This document shows positions 46,401-54,081 of a stretch of 64,000 bases of DNA, one piece after another. Every line of letters starts with the position of its first letter. The first letter of the stretch is position 1. The position numbers were made by a program, and so were the translations under genes. The DNA is from an uncultured Acidobacteriaceae bacterium (GTDB lineage Bacteria; Acidobacteriota; Terriglobia; Terriglobales; Acidobacteriaceae). Where the stretch lies: assembly GCA_903828675.1 (NCBI GenBank), contig CAIKND010000157.1, positions 1 through 64,000 on the forward strand. The letters run 5' to 3'. The notes below the pieces were generated by a model. That model ran no database searches. It saw only the letters and a program-made list of their open reading frames with translations, and was not told where the DNA came from.

Positions 46401-47184
46401 CACGGTCATCTTCTATTACGGGACCACGGTAATCGGTCAGGCGGCGCTCACCGCGGTAGTGCCGGGTGACACGTCAACGGCCACTCTTACCATCCAAACG
46501 CTGCCCGGCGGTCAAGACACGGTCTACGCCTTCTACGAGGGCGACCTCTACTACGACGCGGCCACATCGAACCTACTCACCCTCACCATTGAGGACTTCA
46601 CGATTACTCCAGCGGCCACCAATCCGCCCACAAACCTCAACATTGTAAAGGGGGGGGCGGGTGCCGCATCGTTCGTGATCACCGGCATGGGCGGGTTCAA
46701 TAATCTGGTTCAGATCGTGTGCGCGGTTCCATCCCAGGACAACATGACCTGCACGGCGAGTCCACAGCAGGTGGTGCCCACCGCAACGGTCACCTTCGTG
46801 GTCCAGACCTTCAACTCGGGAGCGTCCTCCAGTACGATCGTGGCCCGCGGTGGGCCAAAGTCCGGCTGGCCGCACGCTGCGGGCGGCGTGGCGCTGGCCG
46901 CGCTTGGATTCTTCCTGCTGCCCTTCGGTCGCCGCGCTCGTAAGCTGATCCTCGAATCGTCCGGACGTTCCGCACAGCGCTTCTTGATTCTGCTCTTGCT
47001 CCTTGCCGGCCTGGCGGGTGCGGGCATCGGATGCACAAGTAATGCGGCGCTCATCGCAAACGGCACTCCTCTGGGTGTGGCTACCCTCAAAATCACCGGG
47101 TCGGCCTATGTGAATAACGCCGTCGTGAGTCACAGTGTTTACCTCACCGTCAACGTCATCGCTCCAGGCACAACGGCTCCATAA
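40408..47184 (+). CDS. Giant sedolisin-like (S53) surface protein with about 14 Ig-like repeats; catalytic residues partly lost
   Basis: This 2258-residue exported protein has a signal peptide, a pro-kumamolisin activation domain (about 75-215), a peptidase S53 domain (about 260-640) and about 14 Ig-like repeats of 90-100 residues (about 650-2070) of the TTLxVTPATTTPxxGS...PTGTVTFTLDG type, then a hydrophobic C-terminal anchor region (GGVALAALGFFLLPFGRRAR and a second segment). The active site is altered: aligned on the APGA motif, the catalytic Glu and Asp are Gln324 and Thr328. The oxyanion Asp (AAAGDSG) and the nucleophile Ser548 (GGSSAAAALF) remain. It is likely a cell-surface or secreted adhesin-like protein, perhaps without protease activity. 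AGAGG precedes the ATG at 40408. Confidence 0.88.
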   Translation: MAQKRSFGLPLAILLLASLGAVVAQTPANHPMEKDLSVGTPANHPTGQNSPSLATVSRLDGDWRSTSAVAVPNSISPLIRAALDQGEAPPAELLERMLLLLAPSAAQQQALTGQLKDLENPASPAYHHWLTPAAFADSYANSATDVTAVAAWLQSRGLKVAPLPASRGWIEFSGTVSQVEQTFQTQIHLVATAAGPRPVLAGGVSVPAALKPLIYGLISLDGAVSTPALTAPRPVSSTTGELIAQTSLATAEALTPQLAAQLLHLDTLQTSGVTGAGETIAIATRSNVASADVDAFRAAFALPAIPLKVTLNGADPGLTGDQAQATLTASWAAAAAPGAQILLVPAATTAATDGLDLSLAAIVDQALAHTVAVGYSSCEAGMSAAHQAYYSALYSQAAAEGIAVVAAAGDSGASACHLAGSDAPVSTGYAVNALASTPWNTAVGVAAFDATGPAAGNTALAAWSPVTSTDPDYASGGGRSTLYEAPTWQPLPAQPASGVPTIGIHNRLVPDVALPTAIDSGVNRGLAFCLSGSAVSSDCTLVRSGGSSAAAALFAGIAALVAQKHGPQGNLAPNLYALTSRSGIFNDVRQGSAQLRCVAGSPGCDASEQIGFTAATGYDLATGLGTVNAQALVGLWGVAPQIGTDAVHVSLLISPLQANSTYNPSAQVTLSSTVLSLTGHGTPSGTVTFFDNSTGTPVSSAPSALDAGGNATLTTQGVFAAGGNEMVAIYNGDNTYGTGTSTPPVNVNIQASTTSLAVVPSNYNPASGSTISVIVTLTVGSPVAGSTPPSGLITLNLDGLPTTAALLSTTGPTTTATLSLLIPASSSLHSHALQATYAGDTNYSASTSPPVTVNVATSGTTSVVTPATTTPFANNSLVLTATVSPGATGATAPTGTFTFTLDGVAQGTATLVPGLPSTATLAITVPATGNHTVGGSYGGDANNAGSTAPAVTITVSKGPTTLALVPATSTPAPGAPLQVTANLSEMSPGAAIATGTVTFSMDGVTQGTAVVVSGTAATLTITAPTAGTHTLQAVYSGDGNYTGSTAPIVSITISKVVTTLVVTPATTTPAAGSSLAVAATLTLASTLSALPTGTITYSLDGVTQGTMSVVSGSPSTTSMTITVPASGTHFLTATYSGDTFYAGATSAAVNITVTKTATTLVVAPSTTTPASGSPLQVTATITPTAYGSTLPTGTVTFSLDGAIQGAQNVTSGTPSTATITFTVTSAGTHTLQASYSGDNTYAASTASSVLVTVSKTSTTLTVTPATTTPTAGSALQVTANVYPSATLTTLPTGSVTFTLDGVTQGTGTLISGSPSSATITFTVSSSGSHILQATYGGDTIYSASTAISITLNVYKSTPTVLVTPATTTPVAGSTLQISASISAATGSTSPTGTVNFTLDGAAIGTTLVVAGSPSSANITIATPAIGIHTIQAIYSGDGNYNGVTSPGATISVSKGSTTLAVTPATVTPLSGSNLLVTATLTSTVSSTTVPTGTVNFTLDGVTVGNGIVAGGTTASINITAPTSGIHALQASYAGDANYNGSVSPPVNITIAKTPTTLLITPATNTPALGATLPVTATITPSAFGSTLPSGTVTFTVDGVTTSIQSVTAGSPSTATVTLPALSPGAHTLSAFYSGDTYYASSTAASIAVTVPKSPTTMTITPATTTPAGGSSLSVSATITATSPGATLPTGTVAFLLDGASAGIVAVVPGNPASASIVLLSTTITPGTHILQATYSGDSYYGTTTAPAVSLNVSKSPSAITLTPSTLTPTAGGSMLVTAFITSSSPSATQPTGTVTITEDGSTVGVGTVVPGAPSIATITIPMVAAGAHILAGTYSGDVFYTASNSSTVAIVASKGTTVTTVTATPASLTAGVNETLTATIAPSNSITGVLYTITGTVSFYDGGSTLLGKAAVTANTATLTGVALKDNIDHTITAIYSGDSNWVGSASSVLPLAATTLPDYVVLTSNFSTVQPGAAVVLTATVTPAALPATTGEQNPTGTVIFYYGTTVIGQAALTAVVPGDTSTATLTIQTLPGGQDTVYAFYEGDLYYDAATSNLLTLTIEDFTITPAATNPPTNLNIVKGGAGAASFVITGMGGFNNLVQIVCAVPSQDNMTCTASPQQVVPTATVTFVVQTFNSGASSSTIVARGGPKSGWPHAAGGVALAALGFFLLPFGRRARKLILESSGRSAQRFLILLLLLAGLAGAGIGCTSNAALIANGTPLGVATLKITGSAYVNNAVVSHSVYLTVNVIAPGTTAP
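42400..46600 (+). repeat. Tandem Ig-like coding repeats (about 280-300 bp units)
   Basis: Within the sedolisin-like gene, similar units recur with phrases such as GCCACCACCACGCCC and TACAGCGGCGAC. Units are diverged, but the strongest ones (about 43560-45700) are alike enough to allow recombination and length variation. Confidence 0.75.
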
Positions 47185-47213
47185 TCAGGATTTAGGTTCA
47201 AATTTCGATGAGC

Positions 47214-47240
47214 GAGGGCGGCCGGGTTCCGGCCGCCCTC
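47214..47240 (+). terminator. Hairpin after the sedolisin-like gene
   Basis: GAGGGCGGCCGG-GTT-CCGGCCGCCCTC is a perfect 12-bp stem with a 3-base loop, 29 bases past the stop codon. No U-tract follows. Confidence 0.6.
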
Positions 47241-47314
47241 TCGCGTTCGTCCGGCAGAATTCCCCACGCGGAAGTGGTACGCTGGCTTGTCACACCCAAG
47301 GAGCCTTTTTCCTG

Positions 47315-48781
47315 ATGTCTTCCAGCCAGCCGTTCCATTTCAATCTTGTCGCCGCCGCCCACGCTACCATGATCGAGCACGGATTCCAGCCGGAGTTCCC
47401 TGCGGGAACCGACAAGGAACTGGCTGCAATTCAAGCCCATCCCGCGCCGCCTTCCGTCCCTGGTGCACAGGACCTGCGCAGCCTGCTCTGGTCTTCGATC
47501 GACAACGACACCTCCAAAGACCTCGACCAGATTGAGTGGGCTGAACAACTCCCGGACGGCCATATTCGCGTACTCGTAGGCGTGGCTGATGTTGACGCCC
47601 GCGTCCACAAAGGCGCGATTATCGATGGCCACGCCCAGAGTGAGACAACTTCGGTCTACACCGGCGTCAAAGTCTTCCCCATGCTGCCCATCGAACTCTC
47701 CGAGGGCATTACCTCACTGAATGAAAATGAAGACCGTGTGGCGGTGGTCATCGAGTTTGCCGTCGATGCGACGGGCACAGTGTCCAATGGCAAGGCCTAC
47801 CGCGCTCTGGTGCATAACCGCGCGCAACTGGCCTATAACGCCGTTGGCGCATGGCTTGAAGCAAGAGGCCCGGCTCCAGCCAAAGTGGCCGCCAACACCG
47901 CTCTGGCCGCGCAACTCAAGCTCCAGGACATGGCTGCGCAACGCATGGTCGATGGCCGCTTCCAGCACGGAGCGCTCGATCTGGAAACCATCGAGACTCG
48001 CCCCGTAATGCTGCCCAAGGACGCAATCGAGATCGCGCGCCTCGAGAAGAACCGCGCTACATCGCTCATTGAGGAGTTCATGGTGGCGGCCAACGGCGTC
48101 ATGGCCCGCACTTTCGAGCAGGCTGGAGTCGCCAGTATTCGCCGCATCGTGCGCACCCCCAAGCGCTGGGATCGCATCGTTGAGCTGGCCGAGGGTCTGG
48201 GCACGACCCTGCCCGCGCAACCCGATTCGAAGATCCTCAACGACTTCCTGCTGGCCCAGAAGCAGAAGGACCCCGACCATTTTCCCGATCTATCGCTCGC
48301 CGTCATCAAGCTGATGGGCCCCGGAGAGTACGTGCTGGTAAAGCCCAACGAGGTTTCGCCTGGCCACTTCGGCCTGGCTGTTCAGGACTACACGCACTCC
48401 ACGGCCCCCAACCGCCGCTTCCCGGACGTGGTCACGCAGCGTTTGCTCAAGGCGCTTCTGGCGCACGGGCCGCAGCCTTACTCCGAGAACGACCTCAACG
48501 CCATCGCCACCCGCTGCACCCTCATGGAAGACAACGCACGCAAGGTCGAGCGCGAGATGCAGAAACGCATCGCGGCTGTGGTCCTGCATCCGCGCATAGG
48601 CCAGAGTTTCCCGGCCATCGTCACCGGCGTCAACCAGTACGGCACCTTCGTCCGCACGCTCAATCCGCACGTGGATGGAATGGTCGTGAGCGGAGGCAAG
48701 GGCCTGGACGTAGGCGACCGCGTGACGGTCAAGCTTGTCAGCACCGACCCCCAGCGCGGGTTCATTGACTTCGCGGCGTGA
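47315..48781 (+). CDS. RNB-domain ribonuclease (RNase II-like, with C-terminal S1-like domain)
   Basis: This 488-residue protein has an RNB catalytic domain followed by a short S1-like RNA-binding domain (FPAIVTGVNQYGTFVRTL...GDRVTVKL). The catalytic stretch reads IDNDTSKDLDQIEWA: three of the four acidic residues of the RNase II motif are kept, and the fourth is Gln, as in some short bacterial RNB proteins. It lacks the usual N-terminal cold-shock domains, which fits that subgroup. It is predicted to degrade RNA 3' to 5'. AAGGAG precedes the ATG at 47315. It stands alone; a GGCGGT...ACCGCC hairpin follows the stop. Confidence 0.88.
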   Translation: MSSSQPFHFNLVAAAHATMIEHGFQPEFPAGTDKELAAIQAHPAPPSVPGAQDLRSLLWSSIDNDTSKDLDQIEWAEQLPDGHIRVLVGVADVDARVHKGAIIDGHAQSETTSVYTGVKVFPMLPIELSEGITSLNENEDRVAVVIEFAVDATGTVSNGKAYRALVHNRAQLAYNAVGAWLEARGPAPAKVAANTALAAQLKLQDMAAQRMVDGRFQHGALDLETIETRPVMLPKDAIEIARLEKNRATSLIEEFMVAANGVMARTFEQAGVASIRRIVRTPKRWDRIVELAEGLGTTLPAQPDSKILNDFLLAQKQKDPDHFPDLSLAVIKLMGPGEYVLVKPNEVSPGHFGLAVQDYTHSTAPNRRFPDVVTQRLLKALLAHGPQPYSENDLNAIATRCTLMEDNARKVEREMQKRIAAVVLHPRIGQSFPAIVTGVNQYGTFVRTLNPHVDGMVVSGGKGLDVGDRVTVKLVSTDPQRGFIDFAA

Positions 48782-48782
48782 G

Positions 48783-48806
48783 GCGGTACTATTCCTTTAA
48801 ACCGCC
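48783..48806 (+). terminator. Hairpin after the RNB gene
   Basis: GGCGGT and ACCGCC form a 6-bp stem with a 12-base AT-rich loop directly after the stop codon. The remaining gap to 49080 contains nothing else I recognise. Confidence 0.4.
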
Positions 48807-49080
48807 GAAGCATCCTCGCCGTTGAATAGAGAGAGTTGCAAGAGCACGTCCGCGCTCCAACCGGATGGCGGGACAGCTTGATCAAAAACTATTCGTCTTC
48901 GCTTCCCGAAAATGCGTCTAACCATGAGAATCATGCACTTTGAGTGACATGAAGTCTCCGGAGCGCGCACATAAGCACAAACTCCGTTGACGGCGAATTA
49001 TCTCAGCGGCAGTCCCCGGCCCGATCTTCCCTTCGGGGTGAATCGCGCAACTGGGTGCCGACTCCACACCTGGTGAATTG

Positions 49081-49962
49081 ATGCGTCCTGGTTTCGGTCC
49101 AATCACTGCGGTATTTCTGTCGAGCATTGCCTCTTTGGGTATGCTCTCTCCCCTGCATTCACAGCAACCAGCCCCGGTGCTAACTGCCGCGGTCGAACTT
49201 CCTGAAGCTCCCCAACCGCACCCGGCGTCTCAAGGGGGCTCCAGTTGGCAAGTACCCTCCACGCAAACAAGCCAGCACCAGAAAGCCGACCAGCAGATCA
49301 AGGAACAGGAGCATCAGCGCGTGTTGGGGATTGTTCCCGCGTTCAATACCTCATACCGTAGCGATGCCGTTTCCCTCACCGCGCGTCAGAAGATGAGTCT
49401 GGCCTTTCATTCGACCACTGACCCCTTCGCCTTCGGCGCGGCATTTCTGGTGGCGGGCTACCACGAGGCAATGGACGAGGATAGCGATTTCGGCTGGGGC
49501 ATTGAGGGATACGGAAAGCGGTCCGGCGCCGCTTATCTTGACGCCTTCGACGGCAATATAATCGGCAACGGCATCCTGCCTGCTTTGCTTCGCCAGGACC
49601 CCCGCTACTTCCGTCTTGGTCACGGAACCTTCAGTCACCGCGTGCTCTATGCTGCCGCCGCCACGTTCATCTGCAAGCACGACAACACCCATAAGTGGGA
49701 GCCTAACTACTCGAACGTTGCTGGCAACATCATCTCCGGCGCGCTCTCGAATTACTACTATCCCTCCAGCGAATCCGGTGCTGGGCAGACCATCAGCAAC
49801 GGAATGGTCGTGACCGTCGAGGGCGCATTTGGTTCTGTCTTTCAGGAGTTCTGGCCGGATATCTCGCGCAAGTTCTTCCACAAGGATCCAACCAACGGAC
49901 TCGATGCCGAGGTGCGCGCCGCAGACAAAGCCGCAAAAGATACTCGTAAGAACCTCAGGTAG
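49081..49962 (+). CDS. Conserved exported protein of acidobacterial type, probably outer-membrane associated
   Basis: This 293-residue protein has a signal peptide (PITAVFLSSIASLGMLSP) and a polar linker, then a domain with many aromatic residues and motifs such as RVLGIVPAFNTSY, GYGKRSGAAYLDAFDGNIIGN, LLRQDPRYFRLG and YSNVAGNIISGALSNYYYP. I recognise this as a family widespread in Acidobacteria without assigned function. Strand-like segments alternating with Gly-rich turns suggest envelope location. The ATG at 49081 is preferred over the adjacent TTG. It is single-gene in layout. Confidence 0.75.
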   Translation: MRPGFGPITAVFLSSIASLGMLSPLHSQQPAPVLTAAVELPEAPQPHPASQGGSSWQVPSTQTSQHQKADQQIKEQEHQRVLGIVPAFNTSYRSDAVSLTARQKMSLAFHSTTDPFAFGAAFLVAGYHEAMDEDSDFGWGIEGYGKRSGAAYLDAFDGNIIGNGILPALLRQDPRYFRLGHGTFSHRVLYAAAATFICKHDNTHKWEPNYSNVAGNIISGALSNYYYPSSESGAGQTISNGMVVTVEGAFGSVFQEFWPDISRKFFHKDPTNGLDAEVRAADKAAKDTRKNLR

Positions 49963-50209
49963 AGCCGCGGCGTTCCTTCACATTGATAGAAAATGAGAGT
50001 GTTCCCATCACCCACTACTGTGGTCAATGCGCTTGCGCCCTCGCAATGTTTTGATATATCGTGGACAATCGATCCCACACTGGCAAATATATGTAGCCGA
50101 AGTGTGGATGCGGCATTGTTAAGGGCCGCCACGGCGGGACATTGAGACGCGCGGACTCATGGGCCCGCGGAAGTTCTTGCTCGAAGAAGGCATATCGGGA
50201 GGTGTATTC

Positions 50210-50767
50210 ATGAAACGGCTCGCAAACGGTAATTCGATCTTCCTGCCGTATGTTCTTATCCTGGTCGCAGCTATCCTGCGGCTCACGGTGAGTCATCCTT
50301 ACAACTTCATTCCGGTCTTCACTTGCCTTTTGTTTTTTGGGGCATACCGCCCCAGGCGTGAGTTTGCGATCCCGTTGCTCGCTTTGATGGGCGTCGATAT
50401 ATTTCTCACTACGCACACCTATGGCTATGCGCTAACCAGCGATCATGCGGTGACCTGGATCTGGTATCTTGCCGTGATGATTCTTGGCGCGGGCGTGTTA
50501 AAGAAATCGGCATCGAATCTGCGCGTAGTTTCGGCTTCGCTCACGGCTTCCGTGTCGTTCTACCTGGCCAGCAACTTCGCGGTCTGGGCTGCATGGGCCA
50601 TGTATCCAAAAACAATGGGCGGCCTTGCGGAAAGCTATATCGCGGCCCTTCCGTTCTTCCGCAACAGCATTGTCTCTGAAACAGTATTCAGCCTGCTGAT
50701 CTTCGCCGCCGTTCGTTCAAGCCAAGCTTTCGCACAGGCCCGGCGTTTGCAGGGAGCCTGCTCTTAG
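50210..50767 (+). CDS. DUF6580-like putative membrane transport protein at the head of the methanol methyltransferase operon
   Basis: This 185-residue protein with about five or six membrane segments resembles the DUF6580 putative transport family and, in size and topology, the S components of ECF transporters. Segments LPYVLILVAAILRLTV, FIPVFTCLLFFGAYRPRRE and ASLTASVSFYLASNFAVWAAW are clear. GGGAGG precedes the ATG. The corrinoid protein gene follows 30 bases later on the same strand, so co-transcription is likely. Import of a corrinoid, cobalt or a C1 substrate is an attractive guess, but no ATPase or T component is nearby and the substrate is unproven. Confidence 0.72.
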   Translation: MKRLANGNSIFLPYVLILVAAILRLTVSHPYNFIPVFTCLLFFGAYRPRREFAIPLLALMGVDIFLTTHTYGYALTSDHAVTWIWYLAVMILGAGVLKKSASNLRVVSASLTASVSFYLASNFAVWAAWAMYPKTMGGLAESYIAALPFFRNSIVSETVFSLLIFAAVRSSQAFAQARRLQGACS

Positions 50768-50797
50768 TCCCGACGCAGTTTTGAGAGGTATAGAAAC

Positions 50798-51436
50798 ATG
50801 GCGCAATCTCCTGAACTTTATGATGCAATTCTTAACGGCAACGCGAAAAAAGCACATGCCGTCACGCAGGCTGCAATTGATGCGGGCGTTCTGCCCATGG
50901 ATTTGATCTCCGAGACCATGGTTCCTGCAATGGACGAAGTCGGGCGGTTGTTCGAGGCCGAGGAATACTTTGTCCCCGAGCTGTTGCTGGCTGGCCGCGC
51001 CATGAAAGGCGCGATGGAAATACTCCGTCCGCTCCTGGTTGCCGCCGGGCAAAAGCTCGCGGTGCGTGTGATTATCGGGACGGTCAAAGGCGATTTGCAC
51101 GATATCGGCAAGAATATCGTTGCTTCCATGCTCGAAGGCAGCGGCTTCGAGGTTATCGATCTCGGCGCCGATGTCTCCCCAGAGAGCTTTGTGGCCGCGG
51201 TAAAAGAGCGCGAGCCGCACATTGTCTGCATGTCTGCATTGCTGACCGTGACCATGCCCGCCATGAAGACGACCATCGACGCGCTTACCAACGCCGGCGT
51301 GCGTACTAAGGTGAAGGTGTTGATTGGCGGCGCCCCGGTCACCAGTCAGTACGCGAAGGAGATTGGCGCGGATGGATACAGCGAGAACGCAAGCGGAGCT
51401 GTAAGCCTCGTTAAGAACCTTCTCGCTGTAGCGTGA
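50798..51436 (+). CDS. mtaC: Methyl-accepting corrinoid protein (MtaC-like)
   Basis: This 212-residue protein has an N-terminal helical methyltransferase cap domain and a C-terminal Rossmann-like B12-binding domain. The axial-ligand motif is GDLHDIGKNIV (His101), with the later GGAPVT loop that contacts the corrin. It receives a methyl group from a substrate-specific methyltransferase (here MtaB) and passes it to a second methyltransferase. It lies between the DUF6580 gene and the MtaA-like gene in a same-strand series. Alone it could serve methanol or methylamine systems; the neighbouring MtaB makes methanol the best substrate. Confidence 0.93.
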   Translation: MAQSPELYDAILNGNAKKAHAVTQAAIDAGVLPMDLISETMVPAMDEVGRLFEAEEYFVPELLLAGRAMKGAMEILRPLLVAAGQKLAVRVIIGTVKGDLHDIGKNIVASMLEGSGFEVIDLGADVSPESFVAAVKEREPHIVCMSALLTVTMPAMKTTIDALTNAGVRTKVKVLIGGAPVTSQYAKEIGADGYSENASGAVSLVKNLLAVA

Positions 51437-51540
51437 AGCGGCAGTTCGGAAATATTTCACATTCGCGACCCCGGCCATGAAGAACCGGCCGCCTGCCAAG
51501 GCCTTGCCCTCCGGGCCTGTTGTAGGGAGGAAGCAGTCCG

Positions 51541-52614
51541 ATGGATCGTCAGTTCTATCTTGACCTTGCGGCACGCGGGTTGCGTATGCCTGTCGGCACC
51601 GACCTGGTCATGAACGAAGAGAGCGAGCCCGAGAAGGTTCGCAACAATGGTGCGGCGCTTGGCCGCGTGGTTGTGCGCTCGGCTCGGCGCTGGGGCACTC
51701 CGCTTGCGATTCCCCTCATGGACCTGCGCCTTGAAAAGATGGATCTGCTGGCATTGGCAGGAATCGCAGTTACGGATGCCGAGCGCTTTCACTTTACCGC
51801 ACTTCTTGACGAATCAAAGCTCGCAACCTTGTGCGCGGACCAGACCGTTGCTCTCTGCGCCGGCAGTGTCGCTCGCGATGAAGCGCTTGCCTATGTCGCC
51901 ACTCAGCAAGATCTGATTCCCGTCGGTATGGCCATTGGTCCCTTCTCGCTCACTACGCGCCTGCTGGCCGACCCCATTACCGCGACGGCGCTGGCTGGCT
52001 CGGGCGTTCAACCCGAAGATTCGGACGAAGTAAAGCTGTTGTGGCAATGCCTGCGCGTTTCAGAGGCCGCGGTCCTGCGTTCAGCACGCAGCCAGATTGC
52101 GCATGGCGCACGCGCCATCATGATCTGCGAGCCTACCGCCTGCACGGCGTTCATCTCGCCTCGTCAGATCAAGGCGGGCTCCAACCTCTTCGAGCGCCTC
52201 GTCATGGAGCCGAATCTGCGCCTCAAGGCCGTACTTGACGAAGCCGGCTGCGACCTGATCTTCCACGACTGCGGCGAACTGATCGATCCCATGGTCGAAG
52301 CCTTTGCCAACCGTCTGCATCCTGTCATCCTCAGCCTGGGCAGTTCGCGCAAGCTTTGGGAAGACGCTCGCCTCGTCCCCAGGGACGTGGTTCTTTACGG
52401 CAACCTCCCCACCAAGTCTTTTTACTCCGATGGGGCCATGCCCATCGAAGAGGTGGTGCGCCGCACGGATGAGTTGATCGCCAATATGAAAGCCTGCGGC
52501 CATCCGTATATCGTAGGCTCCGAGTGCGACGTTCTCTTTGTTGCCGAAGCGCAGGAGACTATCGCGAAAAAAGTGGATGCGATGATGGCGCGCGTGGTTC
52601 CGCAGGCTGGATAG
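51541..52614 (+). CDS. mtaA: Uroporphyrinogen-decarboxylase-like corrinoid methyltransferase (MtaA-like)
   Basis: This 357-residue TIM-barrel protein of the UroD/MtaA/CmuA family would move the methyl group from methyl-corrinoid to a thiol or folate acceptor. Zinc ligands typical of MtaA are visible: His242 and Cys244 in FHDCGE and Cys329 in GSECDVLF. The UroD arginine pattern for decarboxylation is not apparent. In methanogens the acceptor is coenzyme M; in bacteria it is more likely tetrahydrofolate, but this cannot be read here. GGGAGGAAG precedes the ATG at suitable spacing. It lies between mtaC and mtaB. Confidence 0.85.
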   Translation: MDRQFYLDLAARGLRMPVGTDLVMNEESEPEKVRNNGAALGRVVVRSARRWGTPLAIPLMDLRLEKMDLLALAGIAVTDAERFHFTALLDESKLATLCADQTVALCAGSVARDEALAYVATQQDLIPVGMAIGPFSLTTRLLADPITATALAGSGVQPEDSDEVKLLWQCLRVSEAAVLRSARSQIAHGARAIMICEPTACTAFISPRQIKAGSNLFERLVMEPNLRLKAVLDEAGCDLIFHDCGELIDPMVEAFANRLHPVILSLGSSRKLWEDARLVPRDVVLYGNLPTKSFYSDGAMPIEEVVRRTDELIANMKACGHPYIVGSECDVLFVAEAQETIAKKVDAMMARVVPQAG

Positions 52615-52671
52615 AGATGGCCTCAGCGCGGCGCTTTTCCACGGCACGATCGATTTGCAGAGGGGAAAACG

Positions 52672-54060
52672 ATGCAGCAATCAGTGCGGCAATTCTCCAA
52701 ACTTGCGATTTCCAGCCCGGATCAATTGCTTTATGGCGTCAGCCCGTATCCGCTTGCATGCGGTCTCGGGCTCACCATAGGCGGCGGCACCGTTTTTCCT
52801 GAGGTCAACTTCACCCTGCCCGCCATGAATATCGAGCTGGGCACCTGGACTGAAGTTGTGGCCCATTACGATGAGATGGCGGCCAATATCCTGCGTCGCG
52901 CAGTCTCGCTTGGCGTCCCAGGCATCGTGCTCGAGTTTGAACTCTTGCCACCCATGACCGAGCGGCCCGAGTGGGGCGCGGAGATCACTGCGGTTCTCAA
53001 GCGCCACCTTGCCGCCTGCCATGAAAAGTACCATCTGCCTTGCGCTCTGCGCGCCACCCCCACCGACATACGCGACCAACAGAAGCCCCCTCTGATGCGC
53101 ACCGGCGAGCCGTGGATGCGGCTAAAGAGTTCCCTGGAGCAGTGCGCCGCAGCCGGTGCCGACATCCTTTCCATAGAGTCCATTGGTGGTAAGGAAGTTC
53201 ACGATCAGGCTCTGATGTACGGCGATTTCCCCGGCATCGTCTTTGCTCTCGGCGTGCTTGCGCCTCGTGATATGTCGTGGCTCTGGGGACAGATTCGCGA
53301 AATTTGCGACGCTCATCCCGGCACGGTCAGCGGTGCGGACTCCGCCTGCGGCTTTGCCAACACCGCCATGCAGCTTGCCCACCAGAAAATGCTGCCCGAG
53401 GTTCTGGCCGCCGTAGTGCGAGCCATGAGCGCTGTCCGCAGCCTCGCGGCCTTCGAGCAGGGTGCGGTGGGTCCCTCCAAGGATTGCGCATACGAGGGGC
53501 CCGTCATCAAGGCCATCACTGGCCGGCCCATCTCCATGGAAGGCAAATCGGCCAGTTGTGCGCACTTCAGCCCGCTGGGCAACATCGCAGCCGCCATGTG
53601 CGACCTCTGGAGCAACGAATCGGTGCAGAATGTACGCCTGCTATCAGGCAACGCGCCAGAAGCCTACACCGAATTGCTGGCCTACGACTGCCGCCTGATG
53701 AATACCGCGGCAGCCGCTACGGGCGGCGCTCTGCAGATGCGCAACTGGATGACCGCATCCGACGAGTGGCTCAGCCCACAGGCAGCCGTGCTCTCGCCTC
53801 AAGCCACCATCCGCATTGCCTCGGCCATCGTTGCCGCGGATACGCCCTATCATCGAGTCATCGCCGCCGGCCGCGCCGCCGTTGAAATCCTGAAGGACGG
53901 CCTCGCGCAGCAAAAGCTCACCATCTCGTGCAAGGAGCAGCAGTGGCTCACGCGCATCGACGAGGCGCTGGATGGCTTTCCTGCCAGCGAAGAGGAGCTC
54001 ACGGCCGAGATGGAGCCGCAATATGGTAGCCTCTACGACAAAGCGAGCTATGGACTGTAG
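52672..54060 (+). CDS. mtaB: Methanol:corrinoid methyltransferase (MtaB)
   Basis: This 462-residue protein matches MtaB in length and pattern. MtaB activates methanol on zinc and transfers its methyl group to the corrinoid of MtaC. Three likely zinc ligands appear in the right order and spacing: Glu169 in SIESIGGKE, Cys226 in DSACGFANTAMQLA and Cys272 in GPSKDCAYEG (M. barkeri MtaB uses Glu164, Cys220, Cys269). The N-terminal PYPLACGLGLTIGGGTVFPEVN stretch is also conserved. This is the gene that fixes the operon's substrate as methanol. MtaB is uncommon in Acidobacteria as far as I know, so transfer from an anaerobe is possible, though base composition does not stand out. Confidence 0.92.
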   Translation: MQQSVRQFSKLAISSPDQLLYGVSPYPLACGLGLTIGGGTVFPEVNFTLPAMNIELGTWTEVVAHYDEMAANILRRAVSLGVPGIVLEFELLPPMTERPEWGAEITAVLKRHLAACHEKYHLPCALRATPTDIRDQQKPPLMRTGEPWMRLKSSLEQCAAAGADILSIESIGGKEVHDQALMYGDFPGIVFALGVLAPRDMSWLWGQIREICDAHPGTVSGADSACGFANTAMQLAHQKMLPEVLAAVVRAMSAVRSLAAFEQGAVGPSKDCAYEGPVIKAITGRPISMEGKSASCAHFSPLGNIAAAMCDLWSNESVQNVRLLSGNAPEAYTELLAYDCRLMNTAAAATGGALQMRNWMTASDEWLSPQAAVLSPQATIRIASAIVAADTPYHRVIAAGRAAVEILKDGLAQQKLTISCKEQQWLTRIDEALDGFPASEEELTAEMEPQYGSLYDKASYGL

Positions 54061-54081
54061 TAGAAGCTGAGAGCTGCCTTT

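Noticed and set aside
49963-50209. Cobalamin riboswitch before the methanol operon
   Set aside because: I looked for the conserved B12-box and core sequence and found neither.
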